A stretch of 64,000 nt of DNA from assembly GCF_020866925.1 (NCBI RefSeq), contig NZ_JAJGAK010000001.1:1656189-1720188 (forward strand), written 5' to 3'. Both the position numbers and the translations under genes were made by a program. The notes beneath the pieces were generated by a model. The model saw nothing but the letters and a program-made list of their open reading frames with translations, searched no databases and had not been told where the DNA came from. Shown one piece after another: positions 18,831 to 28,381 of the stretch; the stretch's first letter is position 1; each line of letters starts with the position of its first letter. The DNA is from Noviluteimonas lactosilytica (GTDB lineage: Bacteria; Pseudomonadota; Gammaproteobacteria; Xanthomonadales; Xanthomonadaceae).

Positions 18831-19730
18831 ATGTCCATCGTCCTTCCCTTGCTCGAGCCCCAGCCGCCGCGCGCGCGTCGCGTGGCGCACGAGCGGGTGC
18901 GCCTGGCCAAGCGCCTGCGCCACCAGGTCGGGCGGGCGATCGCGGACTTCGGGATGATCGAGGAAGGCGACAAGGTGATGGTGTGCCTGTCCGGCGGCAA
19001 GGACAGTTACACGATGCTCGACATCCTGCTGCAGCTGCGCGAGAAGGCGCCGGTGCGGTTCGAACTGCACGCCGTGAACCTCGACCAGAAGCAGCCCGAT
19101 TTTCCGGAGCACGTGCTGCCGAACTATCTCGCATCGGTCGGCGTGCCGTACACGATCCTCGAGCAGGACACGTATTCGGTGGTCAAGCGCGTCGTGCCGG
19201 AAGGCAAGACGATGTGCTCGCTGTGTTCGCGGCTGCGGCGTGGTGCGCTGTATGCGCACGCCGAGGCGGAAGGCTTCACCAAGATCGCGCTCGGCCACCA
19301 TCGCGACGACCTCGTCGCGACGTTCTTCCTCAACCTGTTCTTCCACGCGAAGATGGCCGGCATGCCGCCGAAGCTGCGCTCGGACGACGGCAAGCACGTC
19401 GTCATCCGGCCGCTCGCCTACGTGCGCGAGGCGGATATCGCGGAGTATGCGCAGGCACGCGGCTTCCCCATCATCCCGTGCACCCTGTGCGGCTCGCAGG
19501 AAAACCTGCAGCGCAAGCAGGTCGCGAAGATGATGGCGCAATGGGAGAAGGAGTCGCCCGGGCGCATCGAGAACATCGCGCGCGCGCTCGGCGATGTGCG
19601 CCCGTCGCAGTTGAGCGATCCGAAGCTGTTCGATTTCCTGGCGCTGGGTGCGCGCGGCGATGCGCCGCTGCCCGATGCGCATGCCTGGTTGTCCGGCGAA
19701 GCGCACAACGCCGACGACGACGCCGAGTAA
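18831..19730 (+). CDS. ttcA: tRNA 2-thiocytidine biosynthesis protein TtcA
   Basis: A 299-residue PP-loop ATPase that thiolates cytidine 32 of some tRNAs. The PP-loop SGGKDS, the first cysteine pair in [10 protein letters not shown] and the second in CTLCGSQ (Fe-S and sulfur transfer) and GHHRDD are all present. Length matches the family. It stands alone between the NYN gene and rdgC, and the last residues are acidic and poorly conserved. Confidence 0.96.
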   Translation: MSIVLPLLEPQPPRARRVAHERVRLAKRLRHQVGRAIADFGMIEEGDKVMVCLSGGKDSYTMLDILLQLREKAPVRFELHAVNLDQKQPDFPEHVLPNYLASVGVPYTILEQDTYSVVKRVVPEGKTMCSLCSRLRRGALYAHAEAEGFTKIALGHHRDDLVATFFLNLFFHAKMAGMPPKLRSDDGKHVVIRPLAYVREADIAEYAQARGFPIIPCTLCGSQENLQRKQVAKMMAQWEKESPGRIENIARALGDVRPSQLSDPKLFDFLALGARGDAPLPDAHAWLSGEAHNADDDAE

Positions 19731-19754
19731 GCTAGCCCCTTCCCCTTTTCATCG

Positions 19755-19774
19755 ATTCCCGCCTGCGCGGGAAT
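19755..19774. repeat. REP-like palindrome upstream of rdgC
   Basis: Arms ATTCCCGC (19755-19762) and GCGGGAAT (19767-19774) with a CTGC loop, followed by GACGG. The layout is that of short extragenic palindromes dispersed in many gammaproteobacterial genomes. Only one copy occurs in this window, so dispersal is not shown here. It has no T-tract. Confidence 0.5.
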
Positions 19775-19791
19775 GACGGACGCCCTTTTCG

Positions 19792-20697
19792 ATGTTCTTT
19801 CGCAACCTGACGCTATTCCGCTTCCCCACCTCCCTCGACCTCACCGAAATCGAAGCCCGCCTCGCCGAATGCGCGCTCAAGCCCGTCGGCGCGCTCGAGT
19901 TGTCTTCGCGCGGGTTCATCTCGCCGTTCGGCCGCGACGGCGAAGCGATGTCGCATCGCATCGCCGATGCGATCTGGCTCAGCGTCGGCAGCGAGGACAA
20001 GCTGCTGCCGGGTGCGGTCGTCAACGACCTGCTCCAGCGCAGGCTCGAGGAAGCCGAGCGCAAGGAAGGCCGCAGGCCCGGCGGCCGCGCACGCAAGCGG
20101 ATGAAGGAAGACCTCGTGCACGAGTTGCTGCCGCGCGCGTTCGTGCGTCCGGGCCGTACCGATGCGCTGCTCGATCTCGGGCACGGGCTTTGCATCGTCG
20201 ACTCCTCGTCGCGCAAGTCCGCCGAGAACGTCGTGAGCGAGATCCGCACCGCGCTCGGCAGCTTCCCCGCATTGCCGGTGAACGCCGAAGTCGCGCCGCG
20301 CAGCATCCTCACCGGCTGGATCGCGGGCGAGCCGCTGCCCGAAGGCCTGTCGATCGGCGACGAATGCGAACTGAAGGACGCCGCCGACAAGGGCGCCGTC
20401 GTGAAGTGCCAGCGGCAGGAGCTGCAAGGCGACGAGATCGCCAAGCACCTGGAATCCGGCAAGCAGGTCACGCGCCTGGCGCTGACGCTCGACGACCACG
20501 TGTCGTTCGTGCTCGGCGAAGACCTCATCGTGCGCAAGTTCAAGCTGCTCGACGGCGCGGTGGATTCGCTGGAATCGACCGAGCGCGACGACGTGCGCGC
20601 CGAACTCGATGCGCGCTTCGCGCTGATGGCGGCCGAAGCCAAGCGGCTGTTCAACGTGCTCGAACCCGCACTGAAAATCTCACGCGTCGAAGATTGA
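19792..20697 (+). CDS. rdgC: Recombination-associated protein RdgC
   Basis: A 301-residue RdgC, a ring-shaped non-specific dsDNA-binding protein that limits RecA activity. The N terminus MFFRNLTLFRF, the internal RRPGGRARKRMKEDL block and the C-terminal acidic segment match the family along its length. It is separated from ttcA by 61 bases containing a REP-like palindrome, with no clear own promoter visible. Confidence 0.95.
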   Translation: MFFRNLTLFRFPTSLDLTEIEARLAECALKPVGALELSSRGFISPFGRDGEAMSHRIADAIWLSVGSEDKLLPGAVVNDLLQRRLEEAERKEGRRPGGRARKRMKEDLVHELLPRAFVRPGRTDALLDLGHGLCIVDSSSRKSAENVVSEIRTALGSFPALPVNAEVAPRSILTGWIAGEPLPEGLSIGDECELKDAADKGAVVKCQRQELQGDEIAKHLESGKQVTRLALTLDDHVSFVLGEDLIVRKFKLLDGAVDSLESTERDDVRAELDARFALMAAEAKRLFNVLEPALKISRVED

Positions 20698-20761
20698 TCA
20701 TTCGGCGCGCGCGCGGCCTACAATCGTCGCGACTCCCCCGAAGTCATTCCCCGACGACCGC

Positions 20762-21550
20762 ATGCCGCACCCGCTCCGTCGCCTGCTGGCGCCGCGTCCT
20801 CCCGTCATCGAACGCGACGTCACGTCGCTCGTTCTCGACGACGGGCGACGGATCGAGATCCAGCGCGTGCGCAATCCGCGCGCACGCCGCCTGCGCCTGT
20901 CAGTCGACGAACGCGGCGCGCGCCTGACGCTGCCGGCGCGCGCGAGCCTGGTGTCGGGCGAACGCTTCCTCTCCGAACATCGCACGTGGCTAGCCGAACA
21001 ACTCGAGCGCTACACGCTCGAAGGCCTGCCGACGTTGCAGCGCGGCATCACCGCGGCGTTGCCCCTGCGCGGCACGGACATTCCATTGCGCTGGGAAGAA
21101 GGCCGTTTCACCGCGCTGGAGTACGACGCGCTCGCAGGCGTTGCGGTCTTCCGCATGCCGTCGCGCGCGGGCGACGCGGCGATGCGTCGCGCGCTGCGCG
21201 ACTTCTACGAAGGCCAGGCGCGTGCCGACATCGGCCGCTGGCTGCCGCACTACCTGCCCTCCTTGCCGCGACCGCCGCGTCGCGTGCAGTTCAAGGTGAT
21301 GTCGTCGCAGTGGGGCTCGCTCGCCCCGAACGGCGTGGTCGCACTCGATCTCGCGCTGGTGCTCGCGCGTCCTTCGGCGTTCGAATACGTGCTCGTGCAC
21401 GAGCTGTGCCACCTGCTGCGCGCCGATCATTCGCGCGCGTTCTGGCACGAGGTTGAAATCCGGTTCCCGACGTGGCGCGAAGAACGCGACTATTTCCACG
21501 CCGACGGCCGCCGCCTGAAGGCGACGTTGCGCGCGCTGCTGGCCGGTTGA
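20762..21550 (+). CDS. YgjP-like (SprT/M48-related) metallopeptidase
   Basis: A 262-residue protein of the YgjP/DUF45 family. The core is the zinc motif VHELCHLLRADHSRAFW (HExxH plus the downstream His), preceded by the family marker SSQWGSLAPNG. The first ~40 residues carry RRIEIQRVRNPRARRLRLSV, the typical beta N-terminal part. It is probably a cytosolic peptidase or a DNA-associated protein; no substrate is known. A TACAAT -10-like element lies about 45 bases before ATG 20762. Confidence 0.9.
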   Translation: MPHPLRRLLAPRPPVIERDVTSLVLDDGRRIEIQRVRNPRARRLRLSVDERGARLTLPARASLVSGERFLSEHRTWLAEQLERYTLEGLPTLQRGITAALPLRGTDIPLRWEEGRFTALEYDALAGVAVFRMPSRAGDAAMRRALRDFYEGQARADIGRWLPHYLPSLPRPPRRVQFKVMSSQWGSLAPNGVVALDLALVLARPSAFEYVLVHELCHLLRADHSRAFWHEVEIRFPTWREERDYFHADGRRLKATLRALLAG

Positions 21551-21599
21551 TCCGCGCGCGCACGTTCTTCCTGTGTCCAGCCACGGGGGTTTTCGTCCA

Positions 21600-22106
21600 A
21601 TGCGCAACCGCAATCTCATCCTTGTCGCCTGCGTGGCGTCGCTCGCACTCGTCGCGTGCGGCAAATCGCCGGGCGAACGCGCGGCCGAAGCCGCGATCGA
21701 ACAGGCCACCGGCGGCAAGGCGACGGTCGACGCCGACGGCAACGCCGTCACCATCAAGACCGACGAAGGCGAGATGAAGATGACCGGCGGCGATGCGGCG
21801 AAGCTGCCCGCGACGTTCCCGAAGGACGTCTACCAGCCCGCCGGCGCGAAGGTCGAGAGCGTGATGGAGATGCCCGGCACGATGGTCGTGCAGTTCGACG
21901 CGGCCGGCGACATCGCGTCGCTCGCCGACGCCTCCGGCAAGATGATGGCCACGCACGGCTGGAAGCAGCGCCTGTCGATGCAGCAGTCGGCCGACCAGCA
22001 GGTCACGATGTACGAGAAGGACAAGCGTTCGGCCACGATCTCGCTCGTCGACGACGAAGCGAACGGCGTGAAGGTCAACGTGCAGCTGGTGGAATCGAAG
22101 CACTAG
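21600..22106 (+). CDS. Putative small lipoprotein
   Basis: A 168-residue secreted protein with a lipobox (LALVACGKS, Cys20), then a short helix and two beta-rich halves. The text GDAAKLPATFPKDVYQPAGAKVES is followed by a repeat-like strand pattern. I recognise no characterised family. It is a single gene between the YgjP-like gene and the converging hydrolase. The ATG at 21600 gives a compact signal; an upstream in-frame Met adds only nine residues. Confidence 0.75.
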   Translation: MRNRNLILVACVASLALVACGKSPGERAAEAAIEQATGGKATVDADGNAVTIKTDEGEMKMTGGDAAKLPATFPKDVYQPAGAKVESVMEMPGTMVVQFDAAGDIASLADASGKMMATHGWKQRLSMQQSADQQVTMYEKDKRSATISLVDDEANGVKVNVQLVESKH

Positions 22107-22124
22107 GCGCGCGTCGCCGGCGCA

Positions 22125-22982
22125 CTACGCGCCGTTGAAAAACGCACCGATGTCCAGCGCGACGCCCTGCGGATCTTCCATGTGCAGGTGGTGCGTGCCC
22201 TTGCGCACCACCACCTCGCCGCGCGGCAGCATCGCCGCGCGTTCGCGGCGCAGCGCTTCCGGGAAGTACGGCGGCGCGGGATCGGCGTAGAGCACGCGCG
22301 TCGGGCATTCGATGTGCGCGACGAGGTCGCGCACCTGGCCTTCGGTCATGCGCACCGCGGTGGCGATCGTCAGGCGCGGATCGCTGCTCCACACGTAGCC
22401 GCCGTCCACTTCGCGCGTGCCGCGTTCGACGAGCAGGCGCGCGACCGGTTCGCTGAGATCGTTGGCCTGCATGCGCGCGCGGATCGCCGCGTCGCGTTCG
22501 GGAAACACGCGCAGCGACTTGCCTGCGAGCGCACGGCGCGCCGCCACCGATTCACGCAGGCGCTGTGCGGTGCGATCTTCGCGGTCGGCGAGCGCGCCGA
22601 GGGCTTCGATCGCGAAGAAGCGCGACACGCGCTCCGGCGCGGCGGCCGCGAGGATGCTGCCGATCGCCGCGCCCATCGAATGTCCGAGCACGGCGAAGCG
22701 TTCCCATCCGAGTGCATCGGCCGCATCGAGCACGGTCTGCACCGTGCCCGCGATCGAATACTCCGCGCCGGGCGGCAGGTGCGGGCTCGTGCCATGGCCC
22801 GGCAGGTCGAGCGCGACGAGATCGATGTCGTGCAGGTGCGCGGCGATCGGCACCCAGCTGGCCGCGTTGTCGAGCCAGCCGTGCAACGCGAGCACCGGCG
22901 TGCCGTTGCCGCCGCGCAACGCGGTGAGCCGGCCGTACGGCGTGTCGAGGACGACCTCGCGCAAGGGAACGCAGGCGGTCAT
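22125..22982 (-). CDS. Alpha/beta hydrolase
   Basis: A 285-residue alpha/beta-hydrolase fold enzyme. The oxyanion-side HGWLDNAASW, DLPGHGTS, the nucleophile elbow GHSMGA, and the C-terminal catalytic histidine in KGTHHLHMEDP are intact, and the acid is likely in YADPAPP. Its ATG overlaps the hemH stop (ATGA), so it is the second gene of a two-gene leftward operon. The substrate is unknown; similar proteins are called esterases or haloalkane-type hydrolases without proof. Confidence 0.9.
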   Translation of the reverse strand: MTACVPLREVVLDTPYGRLTALRGGNGTPVLALHGWLDNAASWVPIAAHLHDIDLVALDLPGHGTSPHLPPGAEYSIAGTVQTVLDAADALGWERFAVLGHSMGAAIGSILAAAAPERVSRFFAIEALGALADREDRTAQRLRESVAARRALAGKSLRVFPERDAAIRARMQANDLSEPVARLLVERGTREVDGGYVWSSDPRLTIATAVRMTEGQVRDLVAHIECPTRVLYADPAPPYFPEALRRERAAMLPRGEVVVRKGTHHLHMEDPQGVALDIGAFFNGA

Positions 22983-23935
22983 TGGCGCAGCGCGCGCTCG
23001 GCGAGCGCAGCGAGCGCATCGGCGTGCGCCGGCGCGTCGTTGAGGCACGGGATGTAGCGCAGCGCATGGCCGCCGGCGTGGCGGAACGCGTCGGCGTTCA
23101 ACTCCGCGATCTCCTCCAGCGTCTCCAGGCAATCGACGGCGAAGCCCGGGCAGACCACGTCGACGCGCTTCACGCCCTGGCGCGCGAGCGCTTCGAGGGT
23201 GGGCATCGTCGCCGGTTCCAGCCAGCGCTCCTTGCCGAAACGGGACTGGTAGGTGTGCACGTAGTCGTGCGACGCGAGGCCCAGGTTTTCCACGATCGCC
23301 GCGACGCTCGCCGCGCACTGCACGGCGTACGGATCGCCGTTGTCGACCACGCGCTGCGGCAGGCCGTGGAAGGAGAACACGAGGCGTTCGCCGCGGCCGT
23401 GTTCGCTCCAGTGCGCACGGATCGAATCGGCGATCGCCCGCACCCAGGCGGGATCGAGATGGTAGTCGGCGACCGAATGGGTCGGCATGTTGCGCGCGCG
23501 GCGCACGATGTCGTCGACCGACGCGGTCGTCGTCGTCGAATACTGCGGATACAGCGGCAGCACGACGACGCGGCCGATGCGCTCGCTGCGCAACGCGGCG
23601 AAGGCGTCCGGGATCGACGGATTGCCGTAGCGCATCGCATGCATGACCCGCATGTGCGGCAGGCGCTCCTGCACCGCGGCGGCGAGGTTGCGCGTGTGCA
23701 CGGCGAGCGGCGAACCGCCCGGCATCCAGATGCTCGCGTACTTGCGCGCGACACGGCGGCTGCGCAGCGGCAGGATCACGCCGCGCAGCAACGGCGCCCA
23801 CAGCCAGCGCGGGAGTTGCACCACGCGCGGGTCCATCAGGAATTGCGCGAGATAACGGCGCACCGCACCGGGCGTGGCCGCGTCGGGCGTGCCGAGATTG
23901 ACGAGGAGGACTGCGGTTTCGTCTGTCATCCGCAT
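22979..23935 (-). CDS. hemH: Ferrochelatase
   Basis: A 318-residue HemH that inserts Fe2+ into protoporphyrin IX in the last step of haem synthesis. Visible: LLVNLGTPDAAT at the N terminus, LPLYPQYS, the iron-site histidine in FSFHGLPQR, YQSRFG, and the acidic CLETLEEI (metal entry). An alternative start is the Met two codons on (23929). It is coupled at its 3' end to an alpha/beta hydrolase gene. Confidence 0.96.
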   Translation of the reverse strand: MRMTDETAVLLVNLGTPDAATPGAVRRYLAQFLMDPRVVQLPRWLWAPLLRGVILPLRSRRVARKYASIWMPGGSPLAVHTRNLAAAVQERLPHMRVMHAMRYGNPSIPDAFAALRSERIGRVVVLPLYPQYSTTTTASVDDIVRRARNMPTHSVADYHLDPAWVRAIADSIRAHWSEHGRGERLVFSFHGLPQRVVDNGDPYAVQCAASVAAIVENLGLASHDYVHTYQSRFGKERWLEPATMPTLEALARQGVKRVDVVCPGFAVDCLETLEEIAELNADAFRHAGGHALRYIPCLNDAPAHADALAALAERALRQ

Positions 23936-24045
23936 AGGATGTCACGTGCGCGCGGCGGTTCGTTCACGATTCATGCCCGCGCGACCAGACTCATCACACC
24001 CGCCTTGCCCGACCCGACGCACCTCGACGATCCCCGGAGTCCCCC

Positions 24046-24924
24046 ATGCCTGCAACGACCCGCCGCGTCCTGACCCTTGCACTGTCCGCCGCGATGCTCG
24101 CCGCCAGCCTGCAGTCCGCCGTCGCCGGCGTGCGCGAGGACGAGCGCGCGCGCAACGCGGTGCGCGTACTGACCGACATCCAGGCGATTCCCGAGAACGC
24201 GATCCCCGACAAGCTGCTCGACGAAGCGAAGGCGATCGTCATCGTCCCCGACACGATCAAGGCGGGCCTCGTCATCGGCGGTCGCCGCGGACACGGGATC
24301 ATGGCGGTGAAGTCGCCCGACGGCACGTGGTCGAACCCGAGCTTCGTGACGCTCACCGGCGGCAGCATCGGTTTCCAGGCGGGCGTGCAATCGTCGGACG
24401 TCGTGCTCGTCTTCCGCAGCGATCGCGGCGTCGACTCGATCGTCAACGGCAAGTTCACCCTCGGCGCGGATGCGGCCGTGGCCGCAGGCCCGGTGGGACG
24501 CAACGCGGCAACGGCGACCGACGGGCAATTCAAGGCCGAGATCTGGTCGTGGTCGCGCGCACGCGGGCTCTTCGCGGGCGTCGCGCTCGACGGCGCCGTG
24601 CTGTCGATCGACGACGGCGCCAACCAGGCGACGTACGGCGAAGGCACCACGCCGCGCATGATCTTCGAGAATCGCGCGACGCAGGCGCCGTCGGCCGATG
24701 TGGTCGCCCTGCGCGACCAACTGGAAGAGGCCACCGCGCAGGCCCGCGCCAATCGCGGCACCGGTGCAACCGCCGCGGCCGGCGCGACCGCGAATGCATC
24801 CCCCGTCGCGGCGACGGCGCCGGTCATCGTCACGCCCGCAACGACGACGACCACGGCGTCGATGCCCGTCGTGCCGGTGGAAGATGCGCCCGCGCGCACC
24901 GAAACGCTGCCGCCGGCCCCCTGA
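24046..24924 (+). CDS. SYLF (Ysc84-type) lipid-binding domain protein
   Basis: A 292-residue exported protein. Residues 1-27 form a Sec signal peptide (ending SAVAG), about 35-220 a SYLF domain (AKAIVIVPDTIKAGLVIGGRRG, then GGSIGFQAGVQSSDVVLVFRS and SRARGLFAGVALDGAVLS). The rest is a low-complexity Ala/Thr/Pro tail. The SYLF fold binds phosphoinositides in eukaryotes; bacterial homologues are periplasmic and uncharacterised. A weak hairpin (24946-24971) follows the gene. Confidence 0.9.
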   Translation: MPATTRRVLTLALSAAMLAASLQSAVAGVREDERARNAVRVLTDIQAIPENAIPDKLLDEAKAIVIVPDTIKAGLVIGGRRGHGIMAVKSPDGTWSNPSFVTLTGGSIGFQAGVQSSDVVLVFRSDRGVDSIVNGKFTLGADAAVAAGPVGRNAATATDGQFKAEIWSWSRARGLFAGVALDGAVLSIDDGANQATYGEGTTPRMIFENRATQAPSADVVALRDQLEEATAQARANRGTGATAAAGATANASPVAATAPVIVTPATTTTTASMPVVPVEDAPARTETLPPAP

Positions 24925-25023
24925 TCCGCGCATCGGACTTCACGCAACCGCCTGTTCATCTTCGGGCGGTTCTCACATCCGCTGGGGTATCCTGTTCGCC
25001 CTTTCCCCCCGCGAGGCATGCAC

Positions 25024-25263
25024 ATGGGTGGTTTCAGTCTGTGGCACTGGCTGATCGTGCTGGTGATCGTCGTCCTCGTGTTCGGCACCAAGCGCCTGGG
25101 CAACGTCGGCAAGGATCTCGGTGAAGCCGTGAAGGGTTTCAAGAAGGGCATGACCGACGAAGACAAGCCGGCGGCGCGCCTGCCCGATGCGAATCGCGAG
25201 GAGCAGGACGTCCGCGACCGCGAGCGCCGGGAGCAGGAACAGCGCAACGAACCGCCGCGCTAA
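25024..25263 (+). CDS. tatA: Sec-independent protein translocase subunit TatA
   Basis: A 79-residue TatA: one N-terminal membrane helix ([19 protein letters not shown]), a hinge GN, an amphipathic helix to FKKGM, then a charged tail. TatA oligomers form the pore for folded twin-arginine substrates. GAGG seven bases before ATG 25024 favours it over the ATG six bases upstream. First gene of tatABC. Confidence 0.95.
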   Translation: MGGFSLWHWLIVLVIVVLVFGTKRLGNVGKDLGEAVKGFKKGMTDEDKPAARLPDANREEQDVRDRERREQEQRNEPPR

Positions 25264-25275
25264 AGGCGCGACGCG

Positions 25276-25866
25276 ATGTTCGACATCGGCTTCGGCGAAC
25301 TCTTCCTGATCGCGGTCGTCGCGTTGCTGGTGCTCGGCCCCGAGCGCCTGCCCCGCGCCGCGCGGTTCGCCGGGCTGTGGGTGCGCAAGGCGCGCGCCCA
25401 GTGGTACGCGGTGAAGTCGGAGTTCGAGAACGACCTCGCCGCCGACGAACTCAAGCGCAGCCTCGCCGAAACGCGCGAATCGCTGCGCCAGGCCGAAGCG
25501 CAACTGCGCGACGGCGCGGAGACGGTCCGCAATCGCATGCAGAAGGAATTCGACGAGGTGTCCGCCGCCGCCACGGGCGCGCTGGAACCGGGCGTCGAAC
25601 CGGGCGCGACCTCCGAAGAACCGGGCGCGGAAGCCGACGCCGACGCGCAGGCGTCGACGCAGCACGCGCACGCCGGGCGCGACGCGAACGAACGCGACGA
25701 AAACGAGCGCTCGATGGAATCCGCCAGCCACATGGATTGGGAGCCCCCGCCGCCGAGCGACGAAGACGCCGGCGAAGACGTGGTCGACCCCGAGGCGGAA
25801 CACCAGCCCGAACACGAACACCCCACGCCGCCGAAACACGCCGACGACGCCCATGCAGGACGCTGA
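25276..25866 (+). CDS. tatB: Sec-independent protein translocase subunit TatB
   Basis: A 196-residue TatB with the signature MFDIGFGELFLIAVVALLVLGP and an amphipathic helix. A long acidic, Glu/Ala/His-rich C-terminal tail of about 90 residues follows and is of low conservation. With TatC it binds the twin-arginine signal. It starts 12 bases after tatA and overlaps tatC by 14 bases, as in a translationally coupled operon. Confidence 0.93.
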   Translation: MFDIGFGELFLIAVVALLVLGPERLPRAARFAGLWVRKARAQWYAVKSEFENDLAADELKRSLAETRESLRQAEAQLRDGAETVRNRMQKEFDEVSAAATGALEPGVEPGATSEEPGAEADADAQASTQHAHAGRDANERDENERSMESASHMDWEPPPPSDEDAGEDVVDPEAEHQPEHEHPTPPKHADDAHAGR

Positions 25867-26617
25867 GACCGACGACGCCCCGCAGACCCGCCTGATCGAT
25901 CACCTGATCGAACTGCGGTCGCGCCTGATGTGGGCGGTCGCGGGCTTGCTGCTCGTGTTCGCCGCGCTCATGCCGTTCGCGGCCCAGATCTACAACAAGC
26001 TCGCGCTCCCGCTGATCAGCCAGTTGCCCGAGGGCGGCCGGATGATCGCGATCGATCCCGCCGGCGGCTTCTTCGTTCCGGTGAAACTCGCGTTCTTCAC
26101 CGCGGTGTTCATTACCGCGCCGTGGTTGCTCTACCAGGCGTGGTCGTTCGTCGCGCCGGGCCTGTACCGGAAAGAGAAGCGCCTGGCCGCGCCGCTGCTC
26201 GTGTCGTCGGTGCTGCTGTTCTACGCCGGCTGCGCATTCGCGTACTTCCTCGTGCTGCCTGCGGTGTTCCACTTCCTCACGCAGTTCACGCCCGAAGCAG
26301 TGCAGATGGCGCCCGACCTCGGCAAGTACGTCGACTTCGTGCTCGTGCTGTTCCTCGCCTTCGGCGCGAGCTTCGAGTTGCCGATCGCGCTGGTGATCCT
26401 GGTGGCGCTGGGCTGGGTGACGCCGAAGCAGCTGCGCGAATGGCGCGGTTACGCGGTCGTCGGCATCTTCGTCATCGCGGCCATCATCACGCCGCCGGAC
26501 GTCGTCTCCCAGCTGATGCTCGCGATCCCGATGATGGCGCTGTACGAAATCGGGATCATCGCGTCGCGCTTCGTCGCGCCGAAGAAAGTCGAGACCGAAG
26601 GCGACGCGGAACCCTGA
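25853..26617 (+). CDS. tatC: Sec-independent protein translocase subunit TatC
   Basis: A 254-residue membrane protein with six predicted helices. Family motifs include HLIELRSRLMW at the N terminus, FFVPVKLAFFTAVFITAPWLLYQ with the conserved FAPGL-like VAPGLYRKEK, and FGASFELP. It recognises the twin-arginine signal peptide with TatB. Last gene of tatABC; the converging gene begins one base after its stop. Confidence 0.96.
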   Translation: MQDAETDDAPQTRLIDHLIELRSRLMWAVAGLLLVFAALMPFAAQIYNKLALPLISQLPEGGRMIAIDPAGGFFVPVKLAFFTAVFITAPWLLYQAWSFVAPGLYRKEKRLAAPLLVSSVLLFYAGCAFAYFLVLPAVFHFLTQFTPEAVQMAPDLGKYVDFVLVLFLAFGASFELPIALVILVALGWVTPKQLREWRGYAVVGIFVIAAIITPPDVVSQLMLAIPMMALYEIGIIASRFVAPKKVETEGDAEP

Positions 26618-26618
26618 T

Positions 26619-27533
26619 TCAGACTTCGATGCCGCCGAACGAAGGCGGCGCGGGCGGCACGTCGCCACCGAACGTATCGCGCCACGCGATGTAAGCACCG
26701 CCCGCGAGCACGACCAGCAGCGCCGAGACGAACGCCAGCAACACCAGCATCGACAGCAGCGTGCCGACGGCCGGATGCACCAGGCTGCCGATCACGTTCG
26801 CGAGCATCGACAGCAGCAGGACCACGATCGCCGCGACGACCGTGCCGGCGACGAACAGGCCGGCCGCGACGAGGTTCGCGCCGACGTTGCGCACCGAGGC
26901 GCGCAGCGCGTTGCGCACCGCTTCGACGATGCCCTGCCCCGAGAACAACACCAGCGGCACCGCGAACAGCATCACCGCGTAGGTAAAATAGTTGTAGGCG
27001 AGCTGCACGACCATCAGCAGGCCCGGATGGCGCGGCTGCGGCACGACCGGCATTTCGCCGCCCATCGCACCGCGCACGGCGCCGAAGTAGTCCTGCCAGT
27101 AATCCGTTCCCGCGATCGCGACCGCCACCACGCCGCCGAGGATCGCGAACGCGATCTGCACCAGCCCGAGCAACGCGAGCGTGCGCAGGCGCGTCGAACG
27201 CATCGGCGCGAACAGGTCGCGCGCGCGCACCGGCCGCCCCGCTTCCGCTTCGCGGATCACGTGCATCAGGCCGCCGATCAGCACCGGCATGATCACCATC
27301 AGGCCGACGAACAACGGCACGAAGATCGAGGCGAACAGCATCGGGTTCGGCGCCGCGTCGCCGTCGCGCGTGAGCGCCACCGCGACGACGCCCAGCAGGA
27401 TGGCGAGGCCGTACAGCGTGGCGATGAACAACGTCGCCGCGCCGAACACGGCCTTCGGATTGCGCGCGCCGATGTCGATGGCGGCGCGGAACCAGGCCAA
27501 ACCCTGGGCGACGGGGATCTTGCGGACTTCCAT
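26619..27533 (-). CDS. BPSS1780-family membrane protein
   Basis: A 304-residue integral membrane protein with about six hydrophobic segments. The N-terminal block VRKIPVAQGLAWFRAAIDIGARNP is characteristic of the BPSS1780/YciC-like family of uncharacterised inner-membrane proteins. The loops are short and lack catalytic-looking residues. It converges with tatC and is a single-gene unit. Function unknown. Confidence 0.85.
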   Translation of the reverse strand: MEVRKIPVAQGLAWFRAAIDIGARNPKAVFGAATLFIATLYGLAILLGVVAVALTRDGDAAPNPMLFASIFVPLFVGLMVIMPVLIGGLMHVIREAEAGRPVRARDLFAPMRSTRLRTLALLGLVQIAFAILGGVVAVAIAGTDYWQDYFGAVRGAMGGEMPVVPQPRHPGLLMVVQLAYNYFTYAVMLFAVPLVLFSGQGIVEAVRNALRASVRNVGANLVAAGLFVAGTVVAAIVVLLLSMLANVIGSLVHPAVGTLLSMLVLLAFVSALLVVLAGGAYIAWRDTFGGDVPPAPPSFGGIEV

Positions 27534-27595
27534 GGACGCTCCGGTCGCGTGGGGGTCGCGATCAGGTGGGGGGCGCGATCAGTTTAGAGCAGGGA

Positions 27596-28330
27596 TCAGG
27601 TATGCCGGGCGTGGTGCACGTGCCGCGCATGTCGCACGAACCGGCGCAGCACGCGGCGCGCATCCGGCGCGGCCGTCACGCCTCGACTCACCTGCTTCGA
27701 GCAACGCCCTTCCTTTTCGAGCGCATCGTGGCGCGCGCGTACGTAACCGCGCATGTGCGTGCCGCTGAATTCGGGATGGAACTGCACGCCCCAGACGTGA
27801 TCGCGCCAGCGGAACGCATGCACCTGGTCCTGCGGGGAGCGCGCGAGCACGCGGGCGTCCTCCGGCACGCGCAACACCGACTGCAGGTGCGTGGCCTGCG
27901 CAGGGAACTGCGCGGGCAGCCCGCGGAACAGCGGGTCTTCGCCTGCTTCCGGGTGCAGTTCCAGGCCGATCGTGCCCATCTCGCGGCCGGTCGGGTTGTA
28001 GCCCACCTCGCCGCCGAGCGCGTGCGCGATCAACTGGTGGCCGTAGCAGATGCCGAACAGCGGCAGGCCTTCGTGCGCGGCCTCGCGCAACCAGGCGGCG
28101 CTGCGCTCGCTCCATTCGTGGCGGTCGGTGACCATCGCGCCCGACCCGGTGACGATGACGCCCGCGAATCCTTCCCGCGCCGGCAGCGGATCGCCCGCTT
28201 CGACATTGGCCACGACCGCGTCATCGCGCCGGAGCCCGGCCGCGACGCGGATCCAGTGGGGAAAGGTGCCGTGCCGGCGCATGGAAGCGACCGGCTGGCC
28301 TGTTTCGAGGATCAGGAAGGGGCTGTTCAT
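27596..28330 (-). CDS. Class I glutamine amidotransferase-like protein
   Basis: A 244-residue GATase1 protein. The catalytic Cys lies in FGICYGHQL and the His/Glu pair in GVQFHPEFSG, so the triad is complete. No synthetase partner is fused or adjacent, so it resembles stand-alone GMP-synthase-like amidotransferases or gamma-glutamyl hydrolases. ATG 28330 gives MNSPFLILETG, preferred over a GTG four codons upstream. The gene is divergent from glyQ with overlapping promoter space. The C-terminal ~40 residues are Arg/His-rich. Confidence 0.9.
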   Translation of the reverse strand: MNSPFLILETGQPVASMRRHGTFPHWIRVAAGLRRDDAVVANVEAGDPLPAREGFAGVIVTGSGAMVTDRHEWSERSAAWLREAAHEGLPLFGICYGHQLIAHALGGEVGYNPTGREMGTIGLELHPEAGEDPLFRGLPAQFPAQATHLQSVLRVPEDARVLARSPQDQVHAFRWRDHVWGVQFHPEFSGTHMRGYVRARHDALEKEGRCSKQVSRGVTAAPDARRVLRRFVRHARHVHHARHT

Positions 28331-28343
28331 GACGTACCGCACC

Positions 28344-28349
28344 TATACT
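28344..28349 (+). promoter_or_regulatory. -10 element of the glyQS promoter
   Basis: TATACT at 28344-28349, 33 bases before the glyQ ATG, next to the start codon of the divergent amidotransferase gene. No convincing -35 hexamer is seen at 16-18 bases, so the position is tentative. Confidence 0.4.
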
Positions 28350-28381
28350 AGCCCGCTTTTACGCCACCTCGTTTGCGCACC

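Noticed and set aside
19745-19781. Stenotrophomonas-type GTAG mobile palindrome upstream of rdgC
   Set aside because: The stem is not headed by GTAG and no partner copy or REP-associated transposase is present; kept only as a generic REP-like element.
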